Assembly: GCF_000170755.1 (NCBI RefSeq)
Contig: NZ_ABCK01000020.1
Coordinates: forward strand, 1 to 64,000
Direction of reading: 5' to 3'
Length of the DNA: 64,000 nt
Source of the DNA: Lentisphaera araneosa HTCC2155
Lineage (GTDB): Bacteria; Verrucomicrobiota; Lentisphaeria; Lentisphaerales; Lentisphaeraceae
Every line of letters begins with the position of its first letter. The first letter of the stretch is position 1. Under the pieces are notes generated by a model, which saw only the letters and a program-made list of their open reading frames with translations, did not search any database and had not been told where the DNA came from. Positions 1-10,046 of this stretch are shown here, piece by piece. Both the position numbers and the translations under genes were made by a program.

Positions 1-1320
1 GAGAAATACAGCCACACGAAGAATCAAATGGGTAATTTTCATTAGGTGATAATAAGTTAAATAAAATTAGCTCTCGCGAAGCGCCAAGAAACTAAGTTTT
101 TTATCTGAATCAATCTGATAGTTCTGTGGGCAGTTATTTAAGCTTTCTTAAATATAAGTAAAGTGTTTTACAACTTGGCGTCTTTGCGTCTTGGCGAGAA
201 ATACAGCCACACACAGAGTCAAATGGGTAATTATTTCATATTATAAGGTAATATACGGCTTCTGAATTCCGAAGGAATGGAATAGCTCAGCCTGGTTTGT
301 GAGAACCAGGATACAAATTGATGAAATAAACATATGAGTTCTGAAGGAACGCCATAGATCTTAATTAATAGGTGATGATGAGTTAAATAAAAATCATCTC
401 TCGCGAAGGCGCCAAGAACCTAAGTTTTTTATCTGAGTTAATTTTATAGAGTTAAAGGCAGTTCTTTAAGCTTTTTGGAAAAGTTTAAACAAATCTAAGC
501 TATCACTTGGCGTCTTCGCGTCTTCGCGTCTTGGCGAGAAATACAGCCACACACAGAGTCAAATGGGTAATTATTCATTAGGTGATGATGAGTATACTTT
601 TAATTTTTATCACGCGGAGGCGCTGTGATGCCGTTTTTTTTTGTTCAGAGTGCTAAAGGAATGGTATAGCTCATCTCTCGAGTTAAATAAAATCATCTCT
701 CGCGAAGGCGCCAAGAACCTAAGTTTTTTATCTGAGTTAATCTGATAGTTCTGTGGGCAGTTATTTAAGCTTTCTTAAATATAAGTAAAGTGTTTTACAA
801 CTTGGCGTCTTTGCGTCTTGGCGAGAAATACAGCCACACAAAGAATCAAATGTGTAATAATTCATATTATAAGGTAATATACGGCTTCTGAATTCCGAAG
901 GAATGGAATAGCTCAGCCTGGTTTGTGAGAACCAGGATACAAATTGATGAAATAAACATATGAGTTCTGAAGCAAGGCCATAGATCTTAATTAATAGGTG
1001 ATGATGAGTATACTTTTAATTTTTATCACGCGAAGGCGCTAAGAAACTAAGTTTTTTATCTGAGTTAATTTTATAGAGTTAAAGGCAGTTCTTTAAGCTT
1101 TTTGGAAAAGTTTAAACAAATCTAAGCTATCACTTGGCGTCTTCGCGTCTTGGCGAGAAATACAATCACACAAAGAATCAAATGGGTAATCATTCATATT
1201 ATAATGTAATATTCGGCTTCTGAATTCCGAAGGAATGGAATAGCTCAGCCTGGTTTGTGAGAACCAGGATATAAATAGATGAAATAAACATATGAGTTCT
1301 GAAGCAAGGCCATAGAATGT
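1..1320. repeat. Mosaic of dispersed intergenic repeats (left array)
   Basis: No gene is visible. Two repeat families alternate. Family 1 is about 130-200 bp; it opens with CTCTCGCGAAGGCGCCAAG near 71, 397 and 697 (a variant near 1026) and closes with CTTGGCGTCTTCGCGTCTTG-type ends near 174, 508, 800 and 1133. Its two ends are imperfect inverted copies of each other, as in a MITE-like element. Family 2 (about 247-355, 872-985, 1206-1316) carries an internal hairpin CCTGGTT/AACCAGG and an edge reading GAGTTCTGAAG. The same two families in the same orientation return at 28930-29870. The window starts inside a copy. Confidence 0.75.
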
Positions 1321-1961
1321 TATTCATAATCCTTCACGATTAAGTAGATTAGAGGGCATGATGCTGCGCATACGAGAAGGACGCTGTCCCCCTCGTGCTC
1401 CCCCAGCAAGGCTTTGCCAATCCTGGACCAAGCTATCAGGGGCTTTGCCCCGCTTTATGAGTAATTATGTAATCCTTTACTGTTTTTGAAACTTTGTTTT
1501 AAAGACCCCCTCCAAAATATTTTGTACTTATTAAGCAATTTATTGTGGATTTTGAGCATTGCCATTTGTATTATAGACTCATCTTGAAGTGTAAAAATTT
1601 AGGCATCAATGGTTTATGTACATGTGTTAGTTTTTAATTGTGAACTTTATTATTTATAATCTATTTATAATGCAATTCTTATACATAAAAATTATCAATA
1701 CATTAATATAAAATTAATAAATTAGCTCTATCATGATTTAGTTAATAGTATATGATCGTCTATAGATTTAAAATAAGTATATTATTACATAATCGTAAAC
1801 ACTCTTTCCTTAATCTTACTTTTTGCGGAAGCTCAAAAATGAATTTTTCATTTTTGATGCGGAGCCTGCCAAGCTTAAAAATACCTAAAATCAATACTTT
1901 AGTGAAGATCAGTGCTTGACTGAACAAATTAAATATTCACAATTTAAAATTATAATAAGCT
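1321..1961. other. Gene-free, AT-rich upstream region of cysQ
   Basis: I see no convincing gene. The first 130 bases hold short GC-rich palindromes such as GGACGCTGTCC and GGGGCTTTGCCCC, which look like relics of other dispersed elements. From about 1480 the sequence is very AT-rich, as expected for a promoter region, and a short inverted repeat (GCTCAAAAATGAATTTTTCATTTTTGA-like, about 1831-1857) lies about 100 bases before the gene. I cannot place a promoter with confidence. Confidence 0.4.
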
Positions 1962-2705
1962 ATGCTAAAAAAACTCGAAGAAATTGCTCGACTTGCCGGG
2001 GCTGAGATCATGAAGATCTACGCCACCGACTTCGCCGTTATCGAAAAAGAAGATAAGTCACCCCTTACTGAAGCTGATAAAGCCGCCAATGCCGTCATCT
2101 GTGCTGAACTCGCAAAGAATTGGCCGGATATTCCCATTCTCTCGGAAGAAATCAAAAACGCCGAATACTCCGAGCGCAAAGATTGGAAGCAAATGTTCGT
2201 GGTTGACCCCATCGACGGTACTAAGGAATTCATCAAAAAAAATGGTGAATTCACCGTTAATATTGCTCTAGTTGAAAATGGCGTGCCCACTGTCGGCGTG
2301 GTTTATGCTCCCGCTATTGACGACATGTATGCTGCTGATGAATCAGGCGCTAGCCTCAATGACGAAAAGCTACCTTTACAAATCAACGAAACACCCGAAA
2401 AGTCACTCACTATCGTAGCGAGTCGCTCCCACATGTCACAGGAGACCCAAGACTACGTTGATTCACTGAAAGAAACCACCGAGAGCATCGAACTCACTTC
2501 CGTCGGTAGCTCACTTAAACTCTGTTACGTAGCATCCGGTAAAGCCGATCAATACCCCCGCCTCGCCCCCACTATGGAATGGGATACTGCAGCCGCCCAC
2601 GCCGTCGCCCTCGCCGCCGGCAAGCAAGTGCTCAACTTCGAAACGAGACAGCCACTACAATACAATAAAGAAAATTTACTCAATCCATGGTTTTTAGTAA
2701 AGTAA
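1962..2705 (+). CDS. cysQ: 3'(2'),5'-bisphosphate nucleotidase CysQ
   Basis: Inositol-monophosphatase-fold phosphatase that would hydrolyse 3'-phosphoadenosine 5'-phosphate (PAP), the by-product of PAPS use, to AMP. The metal-binding signature DPIDGT is at residues 82-87, preceded by SEE at 61-63 and TEAD at 36-39; the second signature WDTAAAHAV is at 207-215. The length (247 aa) matches the CysQ family. It sits two genes upstream of an APS kinase fusion, so PAP made during sulfate transfer could be recycled here. CysQ fits better than a generic inositol monophosphatase because of the short length, the sequence around DPIDGT-KEF and the APS kinase neighbour. Codon use is less AT-rich than in the glycosyltransferase block downstream. 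Confidence 0.9.
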   Translation: MLKKLEEIARLAGAEIMKIYATDFAVIEKEDKSPLTEADKAANAVICAELAKNWPDIPILSEEIKNAEYSERKDWKQMFVVDPIDGTKEFIKKNGEFTVNIALVENGVPTVGVVYAPAIDDMYAADESGASLNDEKLPLQINETPEKSLTIVASRSHMSQETQDYVDSLKETTESIELTSVGSSLKLCYVASGKADQYPRLAPTMEWDTAAAHAVALAAGKQVLNFETRQPLQYNKENLLNPWFLVK

Positions 2706-2798
2706 ACTTTGTAAAGTTTATAAGTTTACGAAGCAAAGCTTCTAAGTTGACGCTTTGCTGAGTTTACGGAACAAAGTTCCTAAGTGATAGGAACAATA
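2706..2798. repeat. Short variable-stem hairpin array
   Basis: Consecutive small palindromes with three-base loops, such as GAAGCAAAGCTTC and GGAACAAAGTTCC, are separated by nearly constant linkers of the TAAGTTTAC type. Related arrays lie at 3140-3256, 19440-19500 and 20893-20985. It fills the gap between cysQ and the next gene. Confidence 0.6.
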
Positions 2799-2800
2799 AT

Positions 2801-3139
2801 ATGAATTTTGAAGATTTAGAAATTTGGAAACGTTCAGTAAAATTAAGTATTCTCATTTATAAAGAAACTTTAAGCCTAAAAGATTATGGATTTAAAGATC
2901 AGATAACTCGTTCGGCACTTTCAATTCCTAGCAATATAGCAGAGGGTATGGAACGTGATTCTGTTAAAGAAACGAAACATTTCCTCTCCTATTCCAAAGC
3001 TTCATGCGGAGAACTTCGAACACAAATAATTATTGCCAAAGAAGTCGGTTTCTTGAATACTAATTTCTGTGAAAAAACTTACCAAGAATGCAAAGAACTT
3101 TCTCAAATGATCTCATCATTTTCTAAAAAACTAACTTAA
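2801..3139 (+). CDS. Four helix bundle protein (23S rRNA intervening-sequence protein family)
   Basis: This 112-residue protein has the features of the family named after proteins encoded in 23S rRNA intervening sequences (PF05635): the opening FEDLEIWKRS, the central QITRSALSIPSNIAEG, and a KASCGELRTQI helix. Such proteins form a small four-helix bundle; their cellular role is not established. It lies between cysQ and the APS kinase fusion, bounded on both sides by hairpin arrays. That suggests it was inserted as a small unit, although this copy is not inside an rRNA gene. The ATG at 2801 is the natural start, with GATAGGA about ten bases upstream. Confidence 0.85.
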   Translation: MNFEDLEIWKRSVKLSILIYKETLSLKDYGFKDQITRSALSIPSNIAEGMERDSVKETKHFLSYSKASCGELRTQIIIAKEVGFLNTNFCEKTYQECKELSQMISSFSKKLT

Positions 3140-3256
3140 CTCAGCGCAACGCGCGTTAGCTCAGCGCATAGCGCGTAAACTCAGCGCAACGCGCGTAAAC
3201 TCAGCGCAATGCGTAAACTCAGCCGCAGGCGTTAGCTCAGCGCATAGCGCGTAATC
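3140..3256. repeat. Tandem GCGC-stem hairpin array
   Basis: Five to six units follow one another, each a small hairpin of the form GCGC-AAC-GCGC or GCGC-ATA-GCGC (one is GCCGCAGGC-like) joined by the linker GTAAACTCA or GTTAGCTCA. Stems and loops vary slightly from unit to unit while the linker is kept. It separates the four-helix-bundle gene from the APS kinase fusion. Confidence 0.7.
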
Positions 3257-3275
3257 TCAATTAAAAATTGCCCCA

Positions 3276-4820
3276 ATGAACAAAGCCCTTATCATATCAA
3301 ATACACGACTCAAACATAGTACGATTGTTGAGTCCAAATATGATTTTACATATGCTGATACGAGCAAGCTTGGTGACCTGATTCTCAAGGCTAAAGATGT
3401 CAACCTCGTTGTTCTTTCTCTCAAAGTAGAAGAACTGGATTCACTCAAACCTACACTTCTAGCGTTGAATATCTGCAAACTTGTCCACATTGTCCTTGCT
3501 GTTCAAGCCCCCACTTCTCACCAGGTCTTTAGCGAGTTCAAAAAATCTTTTAAGCTATATAGTCAAAAAACTTCTTTCAAGGAAATCCATTTCATTGCTG
3601 AACAAGCCGATTGGTATTCAAATACTTCCCTTGATGACTTACTGCAAAAAATCAATACCAAAGCCCCCTACAACCCAACAGACTTCCGCTTCTCAGTAGC
3701 TTCAGTCCAAGGCAAAACCCTAAAGGGCAAAACCCTATCCGGAGCCATTGCAGATAATCAAGAAGTTCTCATTTTGCCTTCTCAACAAAAAACTAAAGTC
3801 CTATCAAGTGATGACGGCTTGCTACTCAGCTCCACTGAAAAGATCCAAAGCGGGAACATAATTTGCCGCCCCAATAACCTACCCAACTCGGCTAGTGAGC
3901 TCGATATCAAACTCTTTTGGCTGAGCCCTCAGTCTTGGAGAGCCGGAAACCAGCGCATCCTCGTCAAACACAATTCCTTTCGCGTCAATGGCTTTATCGA
4001 AAATATTTCTTATTCTATTGACTCCATGGATTTGCACCGCCAAGAAGTCACACAATTAGATTGTGGCAGCTTTAGCAAGGTTAAACTCACTTGTGCAGAG
4101 AATCTCTATTTCGATGCTTATCACAACAATAGAAATAATGGCTTTCTTGAACTGCTTGACCCCGAAAGCCAAGAGTTGCTCGGCTATGGGTTCATTAAAT
4201 CAGAATCACGCGAAACACAAAAAGACCAAGTTAAATCCACTAATATCAAAGTGGAGGACTTTGACCTTACCCGAGAGGATTACGAAAAACGCAATGGTCA
4301 CAAGGGCTGCGTCCTGTGGTTCACTGGCCTCTCTGGCTCAGGTAAATCCACTATTGCCAAGGCACTCATGGCAGAACTCCATGCCCAAGGCAAGCACGTC
4401 AATAGCCTGGATGGTGATAATGTTCGCTTTGGCCTCTGCTCGGACCTAGGCTTTACTGCTAAAGATCGCTCAGAAAACATCCGCCGCATCGGTGAACTCG
4501 CAAAGCTCTTTATGGAAAATGGCAACATCGTTCTCTGCTCTTTCATCTCTCCCTTCCAAAAAGATCGCGACTTCGTACGCTCCATTCTTCCAGATGGCCG
4601 TTTCTTCGAAGTCTTTGTGGATACAAATATCGAGACTTGTATCGAACGCGACCCCAAGGGCCTCTACAAAAAGGCCCTCGCTGGCGAGATAAACGGCTTC
4701 ACGGGCATCGATTCGCCCTATGAGGCTCCGCAAACCCCCGAGATTCATCTCAAGACGGATCAGCTCAACCCCGAAGAATTCCTTCAAGAACTTATAACAC
4801 AATTACAAGCTATTCTATAG
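3276..4820 (+). CDS. cysC: APS kinase (CysC) fused to a degenerate CysN-like GTPase region
   Basis: The C-terminal 200 residues are an intact adenylylsulfate kinase, making PAPS from APS and ATP: P-loop GLSGSGKST at 351-359, DGDNVR at 379-384, a FISPFQKDR segment near 425, and the [12 protein letters not shown] and [10 protein letters not shown] motifs. Residues 1-320 resemble sulfate adenylyltransferase subunit 1 (CysN) as in CysNC fusions. The domain II/III region is recognisable (LFWLSPQSW from 213), but the G domain is shortened and has no P-loop or DTPGH motif, and AVQAPT stands where AVNKMD is expected. No cysD partner is in the window. The product probably supplies PAPS for polysaccharide sulfation but should not hydrolyse GTP. 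A transcript shared with cysQ is plausible. Confidence 0.85.
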   Translation: MNKALIISNTRLKHSTIVESKYDFTYADTSKLGDLILKAKDVNLVVLSLKVEELDSLKPTLLALNICKLVHIVLAVQAPTSHQVFSEFKKSFKLYSQKTSFKEIHFIAEQADWYSNTSLDDLLQKINTKAPYNPTDFRFSVASVQGKTLKGKTLSGAIADNQEVLILPSQQKTKVLSSDDGLLLSSTEKIQSGNIICRPNNLPNSASELDIKLFWLSPQSWRAGNQRILVKHNSFRVNGFIENISYSIDSMDLHRQEVTQLDCGSFSKVKLTCAENLYFDAYHNNRNNGFLELLDPESQELLGYGFIKSESRETQKDQVKSTNIKVEDFDLTREDYEKRNGHKGCVLWFTGLSGSGKSTIAKALMAELHAQGKHVNSLDGDNVRFGLCSDLGFTAKDRSENIRRIGELAKLFMENGNIVLCSFISPFQKDRDFVRSILPDGRFFEVFVDTNIETCIERDPKGLYKKALAGEINGFTGIDSPYEAPQTPEIHLKTDQLNPEEFLQELITQLQAIL

Positions 4821-5245
4821 ATTTAGTAGTAAAGCTAACTGTTTTAGTTCTTTTTGCGAAAGAAATTTTATGTAACTTTTTATCATAACAGCTAATTGTT
4901 AAAAGTTGTCCCTTACTTTCTAATAACTTGATTTTCTTGAGAACAGGTTTTTATCTTTACTCTAATAAATAAACTACTCATTAGTAAACACCCTCCCAAA
5001 CATGTTTATTTTACTTTTCTTGCTTAAATTATCGTAGTGTTATCAGATCTACACATTTTAAATGGGAATTTTATTAGCGCCATTGTAACTATATTAGAAC
5101 TTGTATATAAAAAATATCGATATAAATAAAGTTTTTTCACGTATTAATTCAGCCTATGACAAAAAAGAGTATTCTGATGTTTATCTTAGGAAAAATAAAT
5201 TATAATAATTACAAAAATTGTTAACCTTTTAATTCACTTATATTT
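4821..5245. other. Gene-free AT-rich spacer before the glycan block
   Basis: About 425 bases with no open frame worth calling. Base composition drops sharply here toward A and T and stays low until about 17,700, marking the left border of a compositionally distinct block. A promoter for the long operon that starts at 5246 probably lies here, but no convincing -35/-10 pair can be singled out. Confidence 0.4.
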
Positions 5246-6232
5246 ATGAAAGCAATATTAATTAACAGTACTAGCACATACAATCATCTTGGTTGTTATT
5301 TTACAACTTATGGGCTCAAAAAATTACTCAACAAACATCATGTAGAAATTATTTATGAACTTGAGGTTAACAATTTAAACTTTGAATGCTGTTCGGATCT
5401 TTTAGATTCACAAAAAGATTGCCTGTTGATTATTAATGGAGAAGGTACAATCCACGACAATCAGCCATATGCATGTGCACTCTTAAATTTCTCAAAAAAG
5501 TACCATAACAGAACACTACTTTTAAACTCGCAACTACGCAATATGAGTTCAAATTATATACAAATCATTAAGACATTTTTATTTGTTCAAGTTAGAACCA
5601 GGTTCGATGAAAATTGGTGTTTAGAGAACAACTTGACTAATGTGGTTTATTGTCCCGACATGCTATTTTATTCAGGCATTGAAAAAATATGTAAAAACAA
5701 ATCAAAAAATAAATGGGTGATATATACAGACTCTCATTGCGTTGATGCAGCTTACCAAATTGCTAAAATGTATTCTAATGAAGATTATAAAAATAAAAAA
5801 TGGATTAATCTACATTATTTAAATCCTGGCACTGCTATAAGTAAGTTTAAATTAACTTGCCTTAATTTACTAAAATACGTATATAGCTCTAAATATATAA
5901 CAAAGTACTTAAATAATCTTTCATGTAATTATCTATCAAGTATAATTTCAGATTTTCTTAATGCAAAGGTGGTGATTACTGGTAGATATCACGGGGCATG
6001 TTTAGCGATAGCGTTAGGAAAACCTTTAATCTACGGAAATTCAAATACATCAAAAATTAAAGATCTTTGCAATGATTTTAAAACTGGAATTGGATTAAAA
6101 AAGTTCCAAATGTTAAATTATGATTATAGTGATATAACAGTAGATGAAGAATATATTCAGCAAAATTTAAATGATTCTTACAACAATCTCAATGAGAGAT
6201 TACATGAATGCCTTGATAATATTATTTTGTAG
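5246..6232 (+). CDS. Polysaccharide pyruvyl transferase family protein
   Basis: The family (PF04230, CsaB/WcaK-like, GT-B-like fold) transfers pyruvate from phosphoenolpyruvate to a sugar of a surface glycan. Visible hallmarks are the loop NGEGTIHDN at 64-72 and, late in the protein, TGRYHGACLAIALGKP from about 245, which is the typical substrate/cofactor loop. Length of 328 aa is normal. It is the first gene of a tightly packed set of ten glycan genes. The reading frame is extremely AT-rich with many AAA/AAT/TTA codons. Its 3' end overlaps the next gene. Confidence 0.8.
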   Translation: MKAILINSTSTYNHLGCYFTTYGLKKLLNKHHVEIIYELEVNNLNFECCSDLLDSQKDCLLIINGEGTIHDNQPYACALLNFSKKYHNRTLLLNSQLRNMSSNYIQIIKTFLFVQVRTRFDENWCLENNLTNVVYCPDMLFYSGIEKICKNKSKNKWVIYTDSHCVDAAYQIAKMYSNEDYKNKKWINLHYLNPGTAISKFKLTCLNLLKYVYSSKYITKYLNNLSCNYLSSIISDFLNAKVVITGRYHGACLAIALGKPLIYGNSNTSKIKDLCNDFKTGIGLKKFQMLNYDYSDITVDEEYIQQNLNDSYNNLNERLHECLDNIIL

Positions 6233-7313
6233 GTTTCTATCTCCACTATTTAATTTTATTTTATTATTTGTTTTAGATAATCTATCTAATGCAACCGTTC
6301 AAAAAGATGTTGTTGCTACACAGTATTTATTTTTTTTGTTAACTGGCTGGTATGGTTTAAGTAATAGACAAAAATTAGTTCAAGAAATAAGGGCAAAACA
6401 AATTTCTAGTTTTCCTTTAATTCACATGGCTGTGATAACTTTAATTATTTCTATTATTCTTTTAATCTTTAGAGAATCTAATTTTATAAAATCAGACCTA
6501 CTATCATCATCTAAATTATATTACATTATTTTACTAAACAGTATATTTTATATAGTAAATACTGTAGCATATGCGTACTATTGGTCATTAAATAAATTAC
6601 AAATTAGTTACTTATACGAATCTTCGTTTGTATTTTTTTTAATTATATCAACATTGTTAAATATTGATAATTTTTATGGTATTATAAATACCTTTACAAT
6701 CTTCTATGGATCATTTACATTAATTCTTTTGTGCAAATTATCTTATTCTATTTATGTATTAAAATTAAAAATTAAAAAAGACAGTCTCATGTCATGGGTT
6801 AACGGTATTCTTATATCAATTATATCCTATGCAGAGTTTTTTGTAATTGACAATTTAACAGGTGTAGAAGTCATACAATTAAGGTATGCATTACTATTTA
6901 CCATGATAATAATTACTATTTTGTCTGTTAATCGTCAAAAGAAAATAGCCACAAATAATTTAAACATCAATCCTAAAGAAATATATTATAGTATCTTAGG
7001 TTTAATTTTTCTGGTATTATGTTCTTTAAAATCAAATTTTTTATATGACTCTTTGTTGTTTTTCTTCATATCATTAGTGGTGCAAGTTAGGCTGAGCAAC
7101 ATCACATACATTTTATATAAATCAAATAAAGCTGTTTATGCACCTTTTGTATCTTTTATCACAGTAAGTTTTTTGTTAATGTATATTTACAATTGTGATT
7201 TTATTAGTACGAGAGACGTATTTTGGTTAAAGTTCTACATAACTACTATAAATGTGTTATTGTATGCGAAAGTATTTTATTTTGTAATTAGAAAAAAAGA
7301 AAAAACCGTTTAA
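6204..7313 (+). CDS. Polytopic membrane protein, probable polysaccharide flippase
   Basis: A protein of about 369 residues with roughly ten hydrophobic segments and short charged loops, in the position where a Wzx-type lipid-linked oligosaccharide flippase is expected. I recognise no diagnostic family motif, so flippase is an inference from topology and neighbours. I choose the ATG at 6204: it has GAGAG five bases upstream and reduces overlap with the upstream gene to 29 bases; the longest frame opens at 6171. The C terminus is lysine-rich (RKKEK). An alternative role would be another integral membrane step of glycan export. Confidence 0.5.
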   Translation: MNALIILFCRFLSPLFNFILLFVLDNLSNATVQKDVVATQYLFFLLTGWYGLSNRQKLVQEIRAKQISSFPLIHMAVITLIISIILLIFRESNFIKSDLLSSSKLYYIILLNSIFYIVNTVAYAYYWSLNKLQISYLYESSFVFFLIISTLLNIDNFYGIINTFTIFYGSFTLILLCKLSYSIYVLKLKIKKDSLMSWVNGILISIISYAEFFVIDNLTGVEVIQLRYALLFTMIIITILSVNRQKKIATNNLNINPKEIYYSILGLIFLVLCSLKSNFLYDSLLFFFISLVVQVRLSNITYILYKSNKAVYAPFVSFITVSFLLMYIYNCDFISTRDVFWLKFYITTINVLLYAKVFYFVIRKKEKTV

Positions 7314-7320
7314 AAACAAT

Positions 7321-8262
7321 ATGTTATATATAATTAATCATAAGTATCATTTGGACAAAATTGACTTAAATGACAGTGACTTAATAATCATTATTAGTCC
7401 AAAAAAATTGCTATCTCATACAGATAAGAAAATTATACATTTGCCAATGATAGAGTCTAAACCTTTAGCTTTAAGTTTTATTTATTGGTTAAAATATTAT
7501 ATACTACTATTCAAGCTCTCTAAACACCAGGAAAAAGTATGTTTTTTTGGTATACAAGATGTTTTTAGCTTCAAGTTATATAATTGTTTTAAGAAAAGAC
7601 ATAGTTCTATAAAAGTCGTTGCTGATAATGTTGAGTTTTTTTTAAGGCCTGAAGTTAAAGAATTACCAGAGTTAAGAAAACTTACATTTAAAAGTTTAAT
7701 AAAACTATTCATCTTTGGGTTAATCTTTGATTACTATCAAGGGAAAATTGGTTTTTTAGGTAATCGTCCTGTTTTTTCAATAAGTGGCTCTGTTTTGTGT
7801 ACGAAAAAGTCATTTTTTAACGTAAAAGCAAAGAATACTGAGCCATTTAATGAAGATTTAACTTTTATATCTCAGCCCTATTACTTGGATCATTCTATAG
7901 ATTTTGAAACTTATGTGGATCAATTAGTTAATATTTTGAAAATTAACAATGTCAATAAAATTATTTTTCACCCAAGAGATACGAAAGTATATCGCAATAT
8001 TATTTTAGAAAATAATTTTCACGAGTTTAATACAAACTCCTACATAGGCATCTATTCAACTATGTTATTTGAAATGAATCTTAACGGAAATAAAGTTAAG
8101 TCAATTTTTAAACCATTAGAACCTTTATTCACGGATGATTATATATCTTTTGTTAAATTCATTTCAAACAATACAGGTATTTGCCTGAATGGTGAAAGGT
8201 ACTGGGAACTAAAGTCCACGAGTTTTGATAAATTAATAGAATTAATTGGCTTAGTAAAATGA
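7321..8262 (+). CDS. Putative CMP-sugar-dependent glycosyltransferase (GT52/polysialyltransferase-like)
   Basis: I do not see a clear-cut family, but the C-terminal half has the order of features typical of GT52 and alpha-2,8-polysialyltransferase-like enzymes: TFISQPYYLD near residue 180, then KIIFHPRDT around 217, then IGIYSTMLFE near 241. In those families the HPRD-like and S-T/S motifs bind the CMP part of the donor. A CMP-Kdo synthesis cluster only 6 kb downstream makes CMP-Kdo a reasonable donor; this is inference. The gene follows the flippase-like gene by 7 bases and overlaps the next gene by ATGA. Confidence 0.5.
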   Translation: MLYIINHKYHLDKIDLNDSDLIIIISPKKLLSHTDKKIIHLPMIESKPLALSFIYWLKYYILLFKLSKHQEKVCFFGIQDVFSFKLYNCFKKRHSSIKVVADNVEFFLRPEVKELPELRKLTFKSLIKLFIFGLIFDYYQGKIGFLGNRPVFSISGSVLCTKKSFFNVKAKNTEPFNEDLTFISQPYYLDHSIDFETYVDQLVNILKINNVNKIIFHPRDTKVYRNIILENNFHEFNTNSYIGIYSTMLFEMNLNGNKVKSIFKPLEPLFTDDYISFVKFISNNTGICLNGERYWELKSTSFDKLIELIGLVK

Positions 8263-9515
8263 CAAAGTTGAGATTATACAAAATACATGTTCTCTTTTTT
8301 TTGTTTTTATTTGCTAATTTCTATTTAAATATACCATTAAAATTTACGGGTAAAGTAATGTGGGGTGCGATAAGCCTCATTCTTATAATGATATTATCTA
8401 TATTTAACTTAGATTTCAAAAAGAATGAAGCATTATTTTTATTTTTAATTTTGTTTTATCTTATCTTGTATGTCTTTATACCAAACATTAATTATAGCTA
8501 TAGCAACTTAGTATCTTCATTTCAGTTCTTACTTGCATTTTTTTGTTTCATTCAATTAAAAAAAGTTTTTAAGAAAAATTGTGACATAATAAATTACATC
8601 TTACCAATTTTTGTATTTATATTGTTCTCTTTGTCAGTTTTTGAAACTCTAGGAGTCACAAAGACATTGAGTGACTCATTTAGAAATATAGTTTACTCTC
8701 ATGGAGGGTTATATAATTCAGACTACAGAGACATAGCATTAACTGGCAGGGTTAGACCAAAAGTCTTTGCTTCTGAACCATCAATGCACGTTTTATTCAT
8801 ATGTATTTGTATTTTGTGTATAAAAGCCAGAAAGATCACCGATAATAAGTTGTATCAAGGTATCTATTTAGCAATACTATTAATATTATTTTTCATTACA
8901 AATAGTCCTACAATAATTTTAACATTACTTTTGTTTTTTTTGATTCAAAAAGCTGACGCTAAGCTTAAATTAAATCCTAAAGTTTTATTTATTAATTTTA
9001 TATTAATGACAGTTGTTTTATTTTCAATTTCTCAAACCGAAGCTTTTCAAAAGCGAATAAATCGTTTTGGTCAAGTTCATGAAGTAACTAGTGATAATGT
9101 GAGAATAATTTTTCCTATTATTACCATGATAGATGTAGTAAAAACTCACCCTGTATTTGGTCTTGGGATTAGTAATAAAGATAAAGTAATTGAAGTAAGT
9201 AGTATATACAAAGATTTAGATTATGAACACACTCATGCTAATTTAGTACTTGGCACTAATGCAATTACCAAAGCTATAGTTTTTACAGGTTTTGCGGGTT
9301 TTTCTTTTTTTTGCATTTTATTTTACAAAGTCTTTTTGGATGGGAAAAATATAAATCTACATAATTTTTTATTAATTTCTACTTTGATTATATTCGTACT
9401 TGGAGCTTTTGAACAAGTTTATTTTTGGATATTAGCTTCACTTATTTATTCATCTTGCATGTCAAATACAAGCAATACCATTGGAAATTCAGAAATTAAA
9501 ACAGAACAGGTTTAA
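8259..9515 (+). CDS. O-antigen polymerase/ligase-like membrane protein (Wzy-like)
   Basis: A 418-residue polytopic protein with ten or more hydrophobic segments and a large polar loop (about residues 275-325, containing RIIFPIITMIDVVKTHP and VFGLGISN). That order resembles the Wzy_C/O-antigen ligase family (PF04932), in which the periplasmic loop with an H-P-x-x-G-x-G pattern carries catalytic residues. It would join repeat units in the periplasm in a Wzx/Wzy-type pathway. The start overlaps the upstream stop (ATGA) and the stop abuts the next ATG, so translation is probably coupled. Confidence 0.65.
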   Translation: MTKLRLYKIHVLFFLFLFANFYLNIPLKFTGKVMWGAISLILIMILSIFNLDFKKNEALFLFLILFYLILYVFIPNINYSYSNLVSSFQFLLAFFCFIQLKKVFKKNCDIINYILPIFVFILFSLSVFETLGVTKTLSDSFRNIVYSHGGLYNSDYRDIALTGRVRPKVFASEPSMHVLFICICILCIKARKITDNKLYQGIYLAILLILFFITNSPTIILTLLLFFLIQKADAKLKLNPKVLFINFILMTVVLFSISQTEAFQKRINRFGQVHEVTSDNVRIIFPIITMIDVVKTHPVFGLGISNKDKVIEVSSIYKDLDYEHTHANLVLGTNAITKAIVFTGFAGFSFFCILFYKVFLDGKNINLHNFLLISTLIIFVLGAFEQVYFWILASLIYSSCMSNTSNTIGNSEIKTEQV

Positions 9516-10046
9516 ATGACTAAGTTATATATATACGGACTAAAATCCTACATTAGTAAATTAGCAATGTGGTTACCTAGCAGTAAACTAAGAATTATTA
9601 CATGTAGAATTTTTGGTAGTAAAATACAGTCTGATTCCCATATTTACTCTGGTGTAGAAGTAAGAAGTCATCGTAATCTTCAGATCGGATCTTTATCAGT
9701 AATTGGAGAAAGGTCTCATCTTGATGCTAGAAGAAAATTAATTATAGGAGATAATGTAAATATTAGTTCTGAAGTTATGATTTGGACTCTGCATCATGAC
9801 AAAAACTGTCCCAATTTTTCAGCAGTAGGAAACTCTGTTATTATCGATGATTTTGCATGGATTTGTTCACGTGCAATTATTTTACCAGGTGTAAAAATAG
9901 GCAAAGGTGCAATTGTTGCTGCAGGTGCAGTTGTAACAAAAGATGTCCCAAATTATGCTGTAGTAGGAGGTAATCCCGCAAAAATCATTGGAGAAAGAAG
10001 TCGTGACCTTCAATACAAATTAAATCAAAATATTCCTTTTATATAA
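9516..10046 (+). CDS. Left-handed beta-helix acyltransferase (WcaF/Maa-like)
   Basis: Hexapeptide-repeat O-acyltransferase that would add an acetyl group to a sugar of the repeat unit. The imperfect hexapeptides run from about residue 40 to 155, with the characteristic late block in which an [20 protein letters not shown] run is followed by a VVGGNPAK motif. The putative catalytic histidine lies in WTLHHD near residue 91. Length of 176 aa is ordinary. It starts directly at the stop of the polymerase gene, and its own stop overlaps the next ATG, marking one operon. Confidence 0.85.
   Translation: MTKLYIYGLKSYISKLAMWLPSSKLRIITCRIFGSKIQSDSHIYSGVEVRSHRNLQIGSLSVIGERSHLDARRKLIIGDNVNISSEVMIWTLHHDKNCPNFSAVGNSVIIDDFAWICSRAIILPGVKIGKGAIVAAGAVVTKDVPNYAVVGGNPAKIIGERSRDLQYKLNQNIPFI

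Noticed and set aside
1321-1460. Possible insertion sequence remnant with GC-rich palindromes
   Set aside because: No transposase-like frame or paired terminal repeats can be seen; it may be part of another dispersed repeat only.
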